Shown: positions 16,949-27,566 of the stretch, in pieces
How the letters are laid out: each line of letters starts with the position of its first letter
Position numbering within the stretch: position 1 is the first letter of the stretch
Source: Ramlibacter sp.
GTDB lineage: Bacteria; Pseudomonadota; Gammaproteobacteria; Burkholderiales; Burkholderiaceae_C
DNA: 34,875 nt
NCBI GenBank assembly: GCA_028291885.1
Contig: JAQGNJ010000039.1
Coordinates: forward strand, 1 to 34,875
Reading direction: 5' to 3'
The notes under the pieces: generated by a model
What the model saw: the letters and a program-made list of their open reading frames with translations, nothing else
What the model was told of the DNA's origin: nothing
Databases searched by the model: none
Program-made: the position numbers and the translations under genes

Positions 16949-17812
16949 ATGAGTTTTGCTTTCGATTTTTCTCCCTCATCCCTGGCCGAACTGGCGCGCG
17001 CCGACGCGGCCCGCGCCCTAGCCGAAGACGTCCGCGGCGGCGACCTCACGGCCGCCCTCGTTCCCGAGGGCCGGCGCGGCCAGGCCCGCGTGCTGGCCCG
17101 CGAAAGCGCCGTGATCTGCGGCGCGCCCTGGGTCGAAGCGACCCTGCGCCAGGTCGACCCGGCCCTGCAATTTCGCTGGCTGGTGCCGGAAGGCGGGCGC
17201 AGCCAGGTCGACCAGGTGGTGCTCGAAGTGGAAGGCTCGGCGCGCAGCCTGCTCACCGCCGAACGCACCGCGCTCAATTTCCTGCAGCTGCTCAGCGCCG
17301 TTGCGACCAAGACCGCCGTCTATGTGGAAGCGGTGCGCGGCACGCGGGCGCAGATCGTCGACACCCGCAAGACCTTGCCGGGACTTCGGCTGGCGCAGAA
17401 ATACGCGGTGCGCACCGGCGGCGGCGTCAACCACCGCATCGGCCTGTACGACGCCGTGCTGATCAAGGAAAACCACATCGCCGCCGCCGGTGGTATCGGA
17501 CCGGTGCTGGAGGCCGCCAAACGCGTCGCGGCGCAGGCGGACTTCATCCAGCTGGAGGTCGAAACCCTGGCGCAGCTGGAAGAAGGCCTGGCCGCCGGCG
17601 CGACCATGATCCTGCTGGACAACATGCCCTTGTCCGACCTGCGCGAGGCCGTGCGGATCAACGCCGGCCGCGCCAGCCTGGAGATCTCGGGCGGCGTCAC
17701 GATGGAAACCTTGCGCGTCTACGCCGAAACCGGCGTCGACCGCATCTCCGTCGGCGGCCTGACCAAGGACGTGAAGGCGACCGACTTCTCGATGCGCCTG
17801 AAAGAGCTGTGA
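16949..17812 (+). CDS. nadC: Nicotinate-nucleotide diphosphorylase (carboxylating)
   Basis: [74 protein letters not shown]. Confidence 0.97.
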   Translation: MSFAFDFSPSSLAELARADAARALAEDVRGGDLTAALVPEGRRGQARVLARESAVICGAPWVEATLRQVDPALQFRWLVPEGGRSQVDQVVLEVEGSARSLLTAERTALNFLQLLSAVATKTAVYVEAVRGTRAQIVDTRKTLPGLRLAQKYAVRTGGGVNHRIGLYDAVLIKENHIAAAGGIGPVLEAAKRVAAQADFIQLEVETLAQLEEGLAAGATMILLDNMPLSDLREAVRINAGRASLEISGGVTMETLRVYAETGVDRISVGGLTKDVKATDFSMRLKEL

Positions 17813-18933
17813 TGAGCGCGGTCATTCCCATCTTCGACGTCGAGTACGAGCATCCGCTGCCCGGCAACGCCTGCGACACCAAGCACGCCTGGGCGCGGAT
17901 CCCGCCCGAGCCTTCGCCCGACGAGCGTGCCGCGCTCAAGGACAAGATCCGCCGGCTGCTCGAGGAGCGCAATGCGGTGATGGTCTCGCACTACTACGTG
18001 CACCCGGACCTGCAGGACCTGGCCGAGGAAACCGGCGGCATCGTCAGCGATTCGCTGGAGATGGCGCGCTTCGGCCGTGACCATCCGGCGCGCACGCTGG
18101 TCGTGTCCGGCGTCAAGTTCATGGGCGAAACGTCCAAGATCCTGTCGCCCGAAAAGCGCGTGCTGATGCCGGACCTGGATGCCACCTGCTCGCTGGACCT
18201 GGGCTGCCCGATCGACGAATTCGACGCCTTTTGCGACCAGCATCCCGACCGCACCGTCGTCGTCTACGCGAATACGAGCGCCGCGGTGAAGGCCCGTTCC
18301 GACTGGCTGGTGACCTCGAGCTGCGCGCTGGACATCGTCGGCGCGCTCAAGGAGAAGGGCCACAAGATCCTGTGGGCGCCCGACAAGCACCTCGGCGGCT
18401 ACATCCAGCGCCAGACCGGCGCCGACATGGTGTTCTGGAGCGGCTCGTGCATCGTCCACGACGAATTCAAGGCCTTCGAGCTGGAGGCGCTCAAGAAGGA
18501 CTATCCCAACGCCAAGGTGCTGGTGCATCCGGAGTCGCCGGCCGACGTCGTCGCGCTGGCGGACGCGGTCGGTTCGACCTCGGCGATCCTGAAGGCTGCT
18601 CGCGAAATGCACGCCAGGGAGTTCATCGTCGCCACCGACAACGGGATGATGCACAAACTGCGCACGCTGAACCCGGACAAGGTGTTCATCGAAGCGCCCA
18701 CCGCCGGGAACAGTGCCACCTGCAAGAGCTGCGCGCACTGCCCGTGGATGGCCATGAACGGCCTGGCCGGCCTGGCCCACGTGCTGGAGACCGGCGCCAA
18801 CGAGATCCACGTCGATCCCGCGCTCGGCGAACGCGCCCGGCTGCCGATCGACCGCATGCTGGCCTTCACCGCCGCCCTGAAGAAGTCTGGCCAGGCGGCT
18901 GGGGCTCTCGTTCCCGAGATCGGCGCCGCTTGA
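17812..18933 (+). CDS. nadA: Quinolinate synthase
   Basis: [82 protein letters not shown]; start codon shares 1 nt with the nadC stop. Confidence 0.97.
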   Translation: MSAVIPIFDVEYEHPLPGNACDTKHAWARIPPEPSPDERAALKDKIRRLLEERNAVMVSHYYVHPDLQDLAEETGGIVSDSLEMARFGRDHPARTLVVSGVKFMGETSKILSPEKRVLMPDLDATCSLDLGCPIDEFDAFCDQHPDRTVVVYANTSAAVKARSDWLVTSSCALDIVGALKEKGHKILWAPDKHLGGYIQRQTGADMVFWSGSCIVHDEFKAFELEALKKDYPNAKVLVHPESPADVVALADAVGSTSAILKAAREMHAREFIVATDNGMMHKLRTLNPDKVFIEAPTAGNSATCKSCAHCPWMAMNGLAGLAHVLETGANEIHVDPALGERARLPIDRMLAFTAALKKSGQAAGALVPEIGAA

Positions 18934-18958
18934 AAGCGGTTGTCCGCCCCCGCTTTCA
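18931..18958. terminator. Bidirectional hairpin terminator between nadA and nadB
   Basis: TGAAAGCGG ... CCGCTTTCA perfect 9-bp arms; nadA TGA and nadB TCA(TGA) both lie in the arms. Confidence 0.65.
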
Positions 18959-20551
18959 GGGAACAAGGATGGTCGGCTTGGAGTTGGGGTCGAGAGCGGG
19001 GTAGTCGCGGCTGAAATGCAGGCCGCGGCTTTCGTGGCGCGACTGGGCCGAGCGGACGATCAGTTCGGCCACCTGGACCAGGTTGCGCAGCTCCAGCAGG
19101 TCGCGCGACACATGGAAGGCGCTGTAGAACTCCTGGATTTCCTGCTGCAGCAGGCGGATGCGGTGCGACGCGCGCTCCAGCCGCTTGTTGGTCCGCACGA
19201 TGCCGACGTAGTCCCACATGAAGCGGCGCAGCTCTTCCCAGTTGTGCGAGATCACCACCGCCTCGTCGGCGTCCGTGACCTGGCTCTCGTCCCAGGCCGG
19301 CAGCGCCGGCGGCGCGGGCAGCTCGGTGGCGCGGATGTCCTGCGCCGCGGCGTCGGCGAACACCATGCATTCCACCAGCGAGTTGCTGGCGAGCCGGTTG
19401 GCGCCGTGCAGGCCGGTGTACGAGGTCTCGCCGATCGCGTGCAGGCCGGCCAGGTCGGTGCGGCCGGCCAGGTCGGTGTGGACGCCGCCGCAGGTGTAGT
19501 GCGCGGCCGGCACCACCGGGATCGGCTGCCTGGTGATGTCGATGCCCAGCTCCAGGCAGCGCGCGTGGATGTTCGGGAAGTGCTCGCGCACGAACTCCGG
19601 CGGCTGGTGCGAGATGTCCAGGTACACACAGTCCAGGCCGTGCTTCTTCATCTCGAAGTCGATGGCGCGGGCGACGACGTCGCGAGGCGCGAGTTCGGCG
19701 CGCGGATCGTGCTCCGGCATGAAGCGCGTGCCGTCCGGCAGCAGCAGCCGGCCGCCTTCGCCACGCACGGCCTCGGTGATCAGGAAGCTCTTGACGCTGG
19801 GATGGAACAGGCAGGTCGGGTGGAACTGGATGAACTCCATGTTCGTCACGCGGCAGCCGGCACGCCATGCCACGGCGATGCCGTCGCCGGTCGCGGTGTC
19901 GGGATTGGTCGTGAACAGGTAGACCTTGCCGGCGCCGCCGGTCGCGATGATGGTGTGCGGCGCGCGGAAGGTCAGCACCTCGCCGGTCTTCTCGTCCAGC
20001 GCGTACAGGCCCAGGCATCGGTTGCCCGATTTCTCCTGCAGGCCGAGCTTGGCGCTGGTGATCAGGTCCACCAGCATGTGGTGCTCGAACAGCGTGATGT
20101 TGGGCGTGCGGCGCACGTGCTCGATCAGCGTGCGCTGCACCGCGGCGCCTGTGGCGTCTGTCACGTGCACGATGCGGCGCGCGCTGTGGCCGCCCTCGCG
20201 CGTCAGGTGCAGGTGGCCGTCTTCCTCGGAGAACGGCACGCCGAGCTGGCGCAGCCAGGCGATGCTCTCGGGCGCGTGCTCGACGACGAAGCGCGTCGCC
20301 GCGGGGTCGGACAGGCCTGCGCCGGCGACCAGGGTGTCGTCGACGTGGGAGGCAAAGGTGTCGCCTTCTCCCAGCACGGCGGCGATGCCGCCCTGGGCCC
20401 AGCCACTGGAGCCGTCGCTCATCGAGCGCTTGGTGAGGATCGCCACCCTGTGCGTCGGCGCGAGGTGCATCGCCGCGGAGAGGCCCGCCAGGCCGCTGCC
20501 GACGATCAGCACATCGAAATCGTGCGGGGACTGCGGGACGGAAGTTGTCAT
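18956..20551 (-). CDS. nadB: L-aspartate oxidase
   Basis: [83 protein letters not shown]. Confidence 0.97.
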   Translation of the reverse strand: MTTSVPQSPHDFDVLIVGSGLAGLSAAMHLAPTHRVAILTKRSMSDGSSGWAQGGIAAVLGEGDTFASHVDDTLVAGAGLSDPAATRFVVEHAPESIAWLRQLGVPFSEEDGHLHLTREGGHSARRIVHVTDATGAAVQRTLIEHVRRTPNITLFEHHMLVDLITSAKLGLQEKSGNRCLGLYALDEKTGEVLTFRAPHTIIATGGAGKVYLFTTNPDTATGDGIAVAWRAGCRVTNMEFIQFHPTCLFHPSVKSFLITEAVRGEGGRLLLPDGTRFMPEHDPRAELAPRDVVARAIDFEMKKHGLDCVYLDISHQPPEFVREHFPNIHARCLELGIDITRQPIPVVPAAHYTCGGVHTDLAGRTDLAGLHAIGETSYTGLHGANRLASNSLVECMVFADAAAQDIRATELPAPPALPAWDESQVTDADEAVVISHNWEELRRFMWDYVGIVRTNKRLERASHRIRLLQQEIQEFYSAFHVSRDLLELRNLVQVAELIVRSAQSRHESRGLHFSRDYPALDPNSKPTILVP

Positions 20552-20567
20552 TCTTGTTGTTCTGGTT

Positions 20568-21365
20568 TCAGGCCGGCGAGTAGGCCAGCCGCACATAGAT
20601 CGGCGCGAAGGCTTCGGCCTGCGTCACCTCGATCAGCGTTTCCTTGGCCAGCTCCAGCATGGCGATGAAGGTGACGATCAGCACCTGCATGCCGCGCGAG
20701 ACGTCGAACAGGTGCTCGAACTCGACGAACTTGCGGCCCTGCAGCTTGCGCAGGACGATGCTCATGTGCTCGCGCACCGAAAGCTCCTCGCGGGTGATCT
20801 TGTGGTGCTGGACCAGCCTGGCGCGCTTGACGATGTCGCGCCAAGCTTCCTGCAGGTCGACCACGTCGACGTCGGGGAAGCGAGGCTGCAGCGACTGCTC
20901 GATGTAGACCTGGGCCCGCAGCACGTCGCGACCGACCTGGGGAACCTCGTTCAGGCGGAAAGCCGCCGCCTTCATCTGCTCGTATTCCAGCAGCCGGCGC
21001 ACGAGTTCGGCACGCGGGTCTTCCGCTTCCTCGCCCCCGGCCGTCTTGCGCGGCGGCAGCAGCATGCGCGACTTGATCTCGATCAGCATCGCCGCCATCA
21101 GCAGGTATTCGGCCGCCAGTTCCAGGTTGCGGCTGCGGATCTCGTCGACGTAGACCAGATACTGGCGGGTCACGCCCGCCATCGGGATGTCCAGGATGTT
21201 GAAGTTCTGCTTGCGGATCAGGTACAGCAGCAGGTCGAGCGGGCCTTCGAAGGCTTCGAGGAAGACCTCCAGTGCATCGGGCGGGATGTACAGGTCGGTC
21301 GGCATGGCGAACAGCGGTTCGCCATAGAGCCGCGCCAGCGCCACCTGGTCGACCACCTCGGGCAT
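20568..21365 (-). CDS. scpA: Segregation and condensation protein A
   Basis: [45 protein letters not shown]...[21 protein letters not shown]; start uncertain (ATG at 21365 or upstream alternative start). Confidence 0.9.
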   Translation of the reverse strand: MPEVVDQVALARLYGEPLFAMPTDLYIPPDALEVFLEAFEGPLDLLLYLIRKQNFNILDIPMAGVTRQYLVYVDEIRSRNLELAAEYLLMAAMLIEIKSRMLLPPRKTAGGEEAEDPRAELVRRLLEYEQMKAAAFRLNEVPQVGRDVLRAQVYIEQSLQPRFPDVDVVDLQEAWRDIVKRARLVQHHKITREELSVREHMSIVLRKLQGRKFVEFEHLFDVSRGMQVLIVTFIAMLELAKETLIEVTQAEAFAPIYVRLAYSPA

Positions 21366-21424
21366 GCCGGGCGCCGCCGGCGCGTCCGGATCGGGCAGGG
21401 TGGCGGGGGCGGCAGCCAAACCGG

Positions 21425-21643
21425 TCAGCGCGTGTTGTTCTGGTACACGTAGGGCTTCTGCGCGACCTGCCCCTCGCGGAATTCGCCCCAGGCTTCGCGA
21501 TCGACGTGCTTGTCCCAGAGCAGGGCGCGCCCGGCGCGCTGCCGCGCCTCGAGATCGGGCTCTTTGGCCTTGAGCTGCTCGATGAACTGGGTGACCTCCG
21601 ATTTGTAGTCGGGACGCCGGAAGATTTTGAGCAGGATGGACAT
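21425..21643 (-). CDS. DUF3460 family small protein
   Basis: MSILLKIFRRPDYKSEVTQFIEQLKAKEPDLEARQRAGRALLWDK; internal ATG at 21643. Confidence 0.8.
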   Translation of the reverse strand: MSILLKIFRRPDYKSEVTQFIEQLKAKEPDLEARQRAGRALLWDKHVDREAWGEFREGQVAQKPYVYQNNTR

Positions 21644-21680
21644 ATAGACTGGACCTTTCCACGATTTTACTTGGACCGTC

Positions 21681-22184
21681 ATGGCCCACAGGTTTTTGGC
21701 GCTCGCGGCGCCCGCCGCTCTCCTGGCCGGCCTCCTGCTCGCGGGCTGCGACCCGCAGCGGATCAGCGAACTGGAGGAGGGCGTCGCCACCGAAGAAGAC
21801 GTCCGCGCGCGTTTCGGCCAACCCGAGCAGGTCTGGGATGGTCCCGGCGGCGCGCGCATCCTGGAATACAACCGCCAGCCCGCCGGCCAGAAGAACTACA
21901 TGATCACCATCGGCCGCGACGGCCGCATGAGCGCCTTGCGCCAGGTGCTGAATCCGGGCAGCTTTGCCCGCGTCCAGCCCGGGATGATGATGGAGGAGGT
22001 GCGCAAGATGCTGGGCAAGCCGGCCCGCACGACCAGCTATGCGCTGAAGAACGAGGCGGCCTGGGAGTGGCGCTACCTGGAGCCGCCCAACACCGCGATG
22101 GTCTTCACCGTGTGGTTCAACCCCGACTACAGGGTGCTGCGGACGTCCATGGCGCCGGATCCGCAGGCGCCGGAGAACAGGTAG
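21681..22184 (+). CDS. BamE/SmpA-OmlA-like lipoprotein with two repeats
   Basis: LLLAGCDPQR lipobox; two units, EEGVATEEDVRARFGQPEQVW and QPGMMMEEVRKMLGKPARTTSYALKNEAAWEWRY. Confidence 0.85.
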   Translation: MAHRFLALAAPAALLAGLLLAGCDPQRISELEEGVATEEDVRARFGQPEQVWDGPGGARILEYNRQPAGQKNYMITIGRDGRMSALRQVLNPGSFARVQPGMMMEEVRKMLGKPARTTSYALKNEAAWEWRYLEPPNTAMVFTVWFNPDYRVLRTSMAPDPQAPENR

Positions 22185-22211
22185 CTTGCCCGGTTTCCGG
22201 TCGGATCGTTT

Positions 22212-22457
22212 TCAGCGTTCCGGGCTTGGCAGCACCACGTCCGCGGCGGCGCCGACCGCGCGGCCCGTGAGCCGCACGGTGCCGATCGCCGCGTCGGCCG
22301 CCAGGCCCACGCCCTTGACCGCAATGCTGGCCGCCGTGTCGGCGACCGCGATCACGGCGCAGCCGCCAAGCAGGCCGGTGGCCGCGACCAGTGCGCACGC
22401 CAGCTGGACGCGCAAGGCGCGGCGCTTGCGGCCGGCGGTCGTCGGATTGCTGTGCAT
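22212..22457 (-). CDS. Small lipoprotein
   Basis: LACALVAATGLLGGCAVIAVADTAASIAVKGVGLAADAAIG: lipobox LLGGC. Confidence 0.65.
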   Translation of the reverse strand: MHSNPTTAGRKRRALRVQLACALVAATGLLGGCAVIAVADTAASIAVKGVGLAADAAIGTVRLTGRAVGAAADVVLPSPER

Positions 22458-22479
22458 GGCACGATTCTAGGACCTGGCC

Positions 22480-24567
22480 TCAGCGCACCCGCATGCCGGG
22501 CTGGGCGCCGGGCCAGGGATTGAGCACGTAGATGCCGCCGGCCTTGTCGTCCGCGTCGCTTGCGGCCAGCACCATGCCTTCGCTGATGCCGAACTTCATC
22601 TTGCGCGGCGCCAGGTTGGCGACCATCACAGTCAGTTTGCCGACCAGGTCTTGCGGCTTGTAAGCCGACGCGATGCCGCTGAACACATTGCGCGTCCGGC
22701 CTTCGCCCACGTCCAGCGTCAGCCGCAGCAGCTTGGTCGAGCCCTCCACCGCCTCGCAGTTCAAGATCTTCGCGATCCGCAGGTCGACCCTGGCGAAGTC
22801 GTCGATCGTGATGCCGGGGGCGATTTCCTCGCCGCCCGGTGCGCTCGCCTCGCCCTCGGGAGGGGATTGGGCCGCGGGCTGACCCGCTGGCGCCTGCTCC
22901 CCTGCCGGCGCCTCGAACAGCGCATCCAGCTGCTTCGCATCCACGCGCTGCATCAGGTGCTTGTAGTCGCCGACGACGTGGCCCTCGCCCATCGGCGTCG
23001 CGGCATTGCTCCAGTCCAGCGCAGCGCACTTGAGGAAGGCCTGCGCCTGCGTCGCCAGTTCCGGCAGCACGGGCCTGAGGCAGGCGGTGAGCACCTTGAA
23101 CATCTCCAGGCAGTAGCTGCCCACGGCCGCCGCCTCGGCGCCCTTGCCCTCCTTGGCGAGCTTCCAGGGAGCGGCGTGGTCGAAGGCGGTGTTCACCAGG
23201 TCGGCTGCCGCCATGATTTCCCGCAGGGCCCTGGCGTAGTCGCGCGATTCGTAGAGCGAGCGGACGCTCTCGCACAGGGCGGAAGCGTCGATCGCTGCCA
23301 GGCTTGCGCCGGTTCCCGTGAGCTTGCCGCCGGGGACGAACTTCACCGCCCGGCTGGCGATGTTCACGTACTTGCCGATCAGGTCGCTGTTGACCCGGGC
23401 CATGAAGTCCTCGGGGTTGAAGTCGATGTCCTCGTTGCGGCCCGACAGCTTGGCCGCCAGGTAATAGCGCAGCCATTCCGGGTTCATCCCCAGCGACAGG
23501 TACTTGAGCGGATCGAGGCCGGTGCCGCGGCTCTTGCTCATCTTCTCGCCGTTGTTCACCGTCAGGAAGCCGTGGACGAAGATGTTGTCGGGCGTCTTGC
23601 GGCCGCTGAACTTGAGCATCGCCGGCCAGAACAGCGTGTGGAAGGTGACGATGTCCTTGCCGATGAAATGCACCTGCTCCAGCGCCGGGTCGGCCATGTA
23701 GGCGGCGTAGTCCTGGCCGCGGCGGTCCAGCAGGTTCTTGAGCGAGGCGAGATAGCCGATCGGCGCGTCCAGCCAGACGTAGAAGTACTTGCCCGCCGCA
23801 TCGGGGATCTCGATGCCGAAATAGGGCGCGTCGCGCGAGATGTCCCAGTCGCCCAGGCCCTCGCTCTTGGTGCCGTCGGCGTTCTCGCGGACGGTGAACC
23901 ATTCCCTGACCTTGTTGGCCACCTCGGGCTGGAGCCGGCCGTCCTGGGTCCAGCGCTCCAGGAATTGCACGCAGCGCGGATCGGACAGCCTGAAGAAGAA
24001 GTGCTCCGAGCTCCTGAGCACCGGCGTCGCGCCGGACAGGGCCGAGTAGGGGTTGATCAGGTCGGTCGGCGCATACACGGCGCCGCAGACCTCGCAGTTG
24101 TCGCCGTACTGGTCCTTGCTGTGGCAGCGCGGGCATTCGCCCTTGATGAAGCGGTCCGGCAGGAACATGTTCTTCTCGGGGTCGAAGAACTGCTCGATGA
24201 CGCGGGTTTCGATCAGGCCGTTGGCCTTCAGGTCCAGGTAGACCTGGCGCGCCAGCTCGTGGTTCTCGGGTCCGTCCGTCGAGTGCCAGTTGTCGAACCG
24301 GATGTGGAAGCCGTCCAGGTAAGGCTTGCGGCCGGCGGCGATGTCGGCGACGAACTGCTGGGGCGTCTTGCCGGCCTTCTCGGCGGCGATCATGATCGGC
24401 GCGCCATGGGCGTCGTTCGCGCCCACGAAGTTCACGTCGCTGCCCTGCATCCGCTGGTGCCGCACCCAGATGTCGGCCTGGATGTACTCCATGATGTGGC
24501 CGATGTGGAAGTTGCCGTTGGCGTACGGCAGGGCGGTGGTGACGAAGAGCTTTCGCTGTGCGGGCAT
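22480..24567 (-). CDS. metG: Methionyl-tRNA synthetase with C-terminal tRNA-binding domain
   Basis: [31 protein letters not shown] (HIGH); KMSKSRGTG (KMSKS); C-terminal [27 protein letters not shown]. Confidence 0.98.
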   Translation of the reverse strand: MPAQRKLFVTTALPYANGNFHIGHIMEYIQADIWVRHQRMQGSDVNFVGANDAHGAPIMIAAEKAGKTPQQFVADIAAGRKPYLDGFHIRFDNWHSTDGPENHELARQVYLDLKANGLIETRVIEQFFDPEKNMFLPDRFIKGECPRCHSKDQYGDNCEVCGAVYAPTDLINPYSALSGATPVLRSSEHFFFRLSDPRCVQFLERWTQDGRLQPEVANKVREWFTVRENADGTKSEGLGDWDISRDAPYFGIEIPDAAGKYFYVWLDAPIGYLASLKNLLDRRGQDYAAYMADPALEQVHFIGKDIVTFHTLFWPAMLKFSGRKTPDNIFVHGFLTVNNGEKMSKSRGTGLDPLKYLSLGMNPEWLRYYLAAKLSGRNEDIDFNPEDFMARVNSDLIGKYVNIASRAVKFVPGGKLTGTGASLAAIDASALCESVRSLYESRDYARALREIMAAADLVNTAFDHAAPWKLAKEGKGAEAAAVGSYCLEMFKVLTACLRPVLPELATQAQAFLKCAALDWSNAATPMGEGHVVGDYKHLMQRVDAKQLDALFEAPAGEQAPAGQPAAQSPPEGEASAPGGEEIAPGITIDDFARVDLRIAKILNCEAVEGSTKLLRLTLDVGEGRTRNVFSGIASAYKPQDLVGKLTVMVANLAPRKMKFGISEGMVLAASDADDKAGGIYVLNPWPGAQPGMRVR

Positions 24568-24643
24568 GGGGGACTTTTCCAGAGGGGAACCGGCGATTTT
24601 ACCGGCGGGCACTACACTTGCCTCGCAACAGGAAACAAGACCC

Positions 24644-25732
24644 ATGGCGACCCATGAACAGCTTCTTTCGGCCCTCGCGGCCGTCACCGACCCGAACACC
24701 GGCAAGGACTTCGTCAGCACCAAGGCCCTGAAGAACCTGCAGGTCAACGGCTCGGACGTTTCGTTCGACGTCGAGCTCGGTTATCCGGCCAAGAGCCAGA
24801 TCCCGGCGTTGCGCACGGCGCTGGTCGCCGCCGCAAAGGGTGTGGCCGGCGTCGGCAACGTGTCGGCCAACATCGCCAGCAAGATCGTCGCCCACTCGGC
24901 GCAGCGCGGCGTCGCACTGCTGCCCAGCGTCAAGAACATCATCGCCGTCGCGTCGGGCAAGGGCGGCGTCGGCAAGAGCACGACGGCCGTCAACCTGGCG
25001 CTGGCGCTGGCGGCCGAAGGCGCCGCCGTCGGCCTGCTGGACGCCGACATCTACGGCCCCAGCCAGCCGATGATGATGGGGATCGACGGCCGGCCCGAAT
25101 CCAGCGACGGCAAGACCATGGAGCCGCTGGAGAACTACGGCGTGCAGGTGATGTCGATCGGTTTCCTGGTGAACCAGGACGAGGCCATGATCTGGCGCGG
25201 CCCGATGGCGACCCAGGCGCTGGAGCAGCTGCTGCGCCAGACCAACTGGAAGGACCTCGATTACCTGATCGTCGACCTGCCGCCCGGCACCGGCGACATC
25301 CAGCTGACGCTGTCGCAGCGCGTGCCGATGACGGGCGCCGTGATCGTCACGACGCCGCAGGACATCGCGCTGCTCGACGCGCGCAAGGGCATCAAGATGT
25401 TCGAGAAGGTCGGCGTGCCGATCCTGGGCATCGTGGAAAACATGGCGGTGCACATCTGCAGCAATTGCGGCCACGTGGAGCACATCTTCGGCGAGGGCGG
25501 CGGCAAGAAGATGGCGGCCGACTATTCGATGGACTACCTGGGCGCGCTGCCGCTGGACATCAGGATCCGGCTGCAGGCCGACAGCGGCAAGCCGACGGTG
25601 GTCGCCGACCCGGACGGCGAAGTCGCCGGCATCTACAAGGCCGTCGCGCGCCAGGTGGCGATCAAGATCGCGGCCAAGGCCAAGGACTTCTCGTCGAAGT
25701 TCCCGTCGATCAAGATCTCCAAGGACACCTGA
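24644..25732 (+). CDS. apbC: Iron-sulfur cluster carrier ATPase (Mrp/ApbC)
   Basis: [25 protein letters not shown] Walker [25 protein letters not shown] CxxC. Confidence 0.96.
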   Translation: MATHEQLLSALAAVTDPNTGKDFVSTKALKNLQVNGSDVSFDVELGYPAKSQIPALRTALVAAAKGVAGVGNVSANIASKIVAHSAQRGVALLPSVKNIIAVASGKGGVGKSTTAVNLALALAAEGAAVGLLDADIYGPSQPMMMGIDGRPESSDGKTMEPLENYGVQVMSIGFLVNQDEAMIWRGPMATQALEQLLRQTNWKDLDYLIVDLPPGTGDIQLTLSQRVPMTGAVIVTTPQDIALLDARKGIKMFEKVGVPILGIVENMAVHICSNCGHVEHIFGEGGGKKMAADYSMDYLGALPLDIRIRLQADSGKPTVVADPDGEVAGIYKAVARQVAIKIAAKAKDFSSKFPSIKISKDT

Positions 25733-25745
25733 ACGGCGCCTGGAG

Positions 25746-26567
25746 CTACCGCGCGGCCGTGAGCTGGCGGTAGACCTCGCCCGAGACGCGCGCCAGTTCC
25801 GCCTGGTCGGCGCCGGCCGAAATCGCATAGCCGAAAGGCGCGTCCACCCAGTAGAAGACGTTGACCTTGCCTTCGCGCGCGAAGCGGAAGGCGGTTTCCT
25901 GCCGGTTCCCGCCCTGATCGGCCCCGTCGGCCGCCGGGATTTCCCGCGACACATACAGCGTCAGCCGCACGCCGGCCGCGTCGTGGTACATGAACTGCGC
26001 GACCGGTCCGCGCCCGCCGGGCAACAGCCGGCCGCCCTCGAGCGTGTAGCCCAGCGCCTGCAGGTGCGGCGGCTTCATCGGCGCGCCCATGCGCTTGGAC
26101 AGCCAGGTCACGAGCTGGTCTTCCTGCTCGGCGCTCACTTCCACCGCGCGCCGCACCTCCGGGCTGTAGACGGCGTGGGCGACGGCGGCGCGTTGCGCGA
26201 AACCGGTGTCGGGAGCGCGCTGGGCCGACTGCGTCGACGTGGACGCCGCGCCGTGCAAGGCCCAACCGGCAGCGCCGCTCGCCAGCGCAATCGCGAGCCC
26301 GGCCGCCAGCCGCTGCAGGTACCACGGTGTCGGCCCCCGCACGGCTGCCCGCAGCCGCGCCGGCAAGGGCTCGTCGAGCACGGGATCGAACAGCACCCGC
26401 AACTCGTGCTTGTGCATCCGGTAGCTGTCGACCCGCGCCGATTCGTCCGGCCGGCTGGCCAGCAGGTGCTCGACCTCGATGCGGCGCTCGGCCGTGAGCT
26501 GGCCGTCGACCAGCGCGTGCAGGTCGGCCTCGGTCACGGGCGTCTGGTCGGGTGGGTTCGGGTTCAT
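25746..26567 (-). CDS. Anti-sigma factor family transmembrane protein
   Basis: VTEADLHALVDGQLTAERRIEVEHLLASRPD zinc-finger-like anti-sigma N-terminus, single TM; downstream of an ECF sigma gene. Confidence 0.85.
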   Translation of the reverse strand: MNPNPPDQTPVTEADLHALVDGQLTAERRIEVEHLLASRPDESARVDSYRMHKHELRVLFDPVLDEPLPARLRAAVRGPTPWYLQRLAAGLAIALASGAAGWALHGAASTSTQSAQRAPDTGFAQRAAVAHAVYSPEVRRAVEVSAEQEDQLVTWLSKRMGAPMKPPHLQALGYTLEGGRLLPGGRGPVAQFMYHDAAGVRLTLYVSREIPAADGADQGGNRQETAFRFAREGKVNVFYWVDAPFGYAISAGADQAELARVSGEVYRQLTAAR

Positions 26568-26577
26568 TGCAGCCGGC

Positions 26578-27090
26578 TCATTTGACGACCTTCAGGCGCA
26601 CCGGGTCGGGCCGGCCTTCGCCTTCCATCAGCAGGCGCAGCCGTTCGCGGCCGCGCGACAGGCGCGACATGACGGTTCCGGGCGGGATTGCCAGCAACTG
26701 CGCAACCTCCGCATAGCTCATGTCTTCGAGCCCGACCAGCAGCAGGACCTCCCGCTGTTCCAGCGGCAGCCGCTCCAGGGCCGCCTGCAGGTCGAGCAGC
26801 GCCAGCCGGTCGCCTTGTGCTGCGGGCACCGGGATCTCCGGCGTGTCGTCATCCTGCGCGACCGTCTGCAGCCGGGGCCGCCGGACACCGTCGGCGTGGA
26901 GGTTGTGCATCGTCGCGAACAGCCACGCCCGCATGTCGCCCACGCCGCGCCATAGCCGCGACCTCGCCCAGGCCCGCTCCAGCGTGTCCTGCACCAGGTC
27001 GTCGGCGTCGTCGCGATTGCCGGCCAGCGCCCGCGCATAGCGGCGCAGGCGCGGCACCCACGGCAGCAACTGGTCTTCGTCGGCTTCCAT
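26578..27090 (-). CDS. ECF-subfamily RNA polymerase sigma factor
   Basis: DADDLVQDTLERAWAR region 2; LPLEQREVLLLVGLEDMSYAEVAQLLAIPPGTVMSRLSRGRERL region 4. Confidence 0.95.
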   Translation of the reverse strand: MEADEDQLLPWVPRLRRYARALAGNRDDADDLVQDTLERAWARSRLWRGVGDMRAWLFATMHNLHADGVRRPRLQTVAQDDDTPEIPVPAAQGDRLALLDLQAALERLPLEQREVLLLVGLEDMSYAEVAQLLAIPPGTVMSRLSRGRERLRLLMEGEGRPDPVRLKVVK

Positions 27091-27115
27091 GCGCCCCCAG
27101 TGTGCGCCCGGCCGG

Positions 27116-27484
27116 TCAGTCCTTCACGACGTGCCAGACGTCCTTGAAGTTGTCGCCCGTGCGGTCGCCGGCCTTCTGGTCGCCCTTGTAGAAATACAGC
27201 GGCTTGCCCTTGTAGGCGATCTGGCGGGCGCCGTCGGCGCGGACGATCACGCTGTACGCCCCCGTGGGCTGCTCGGCGGCGGTGACCAGCAACGGCGGCC
27301 AGAGGGCGGCGCAGGGGCCATTGCACGCGCTGGCGCCGGGCGACTTGTCGGCGTCGAAGGTGTAGAGCGTCATGCCGTTGCCGGCGACCATGGCGCCGTT
27401 GACGATGCTGGCCGGGTCGGCCGCCGAAGCCAGCGTGCAGCCGGCCGCCAGCAGCAGGCCGGCGAGAAGTCGGGTGGTTGTCAT
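27116..27484 (-). CDS. Secreted COG4315/Lipoprotein_15-type repeat protein
   Basis: NGMTLYTFDADKSPGASACNGPCAALWPPLLV...QIAYKGKPLYFYKGDQKAGDRTGD; internal ATG at 27484. Confidence 0.88.
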   Translation of the reverse strand: MTTTRLLAGLLLAAGCTLASAADPASIVNGAMVAGNGMTLYTFDADKSPGASACNGPCAALWPPLLVTAAEQPTGAYSVIVRADGARQIAYKGKPLYFYKGDQKAGDRTGDNFKDVWHVVKD

Positions 27485-27511
27485 GCGTTTGCCCTCTCTG
27501 TGGTGGATCCA

Positions 27512-27534
27512 AGCGTGAGCGCACGGCTCACGCT
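27512..27534. promoter_or_regulatory. Perfect 9-bp inverted repeat just downstream of the predicted ECF promoter
   Basis: AGCGTGAGC-GCACG-GCTCACGCT. Confidence 0.6.
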
Positions 27535-27539
27535 GGGGC

Positions 27540-27566
27540 AGACGCACAAAGGCGGCGGTTTATTCC
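27540..27566 (-). promoter_or_regulatory. Candidate ECF-type promoter
   Basis: Minus strand GGAATA-N16-CGTCT; the -35 overlaps the TAA stop of the upstream hydrolase gene. Confidence 0.5.

Noticed and set aside
22651-24657. 668-aa plus-strand ORF antisense to metG
   Set aside because: metG is unambiguous (HIGH/KMSKS); the antisense frame is a codon-bias artefact.
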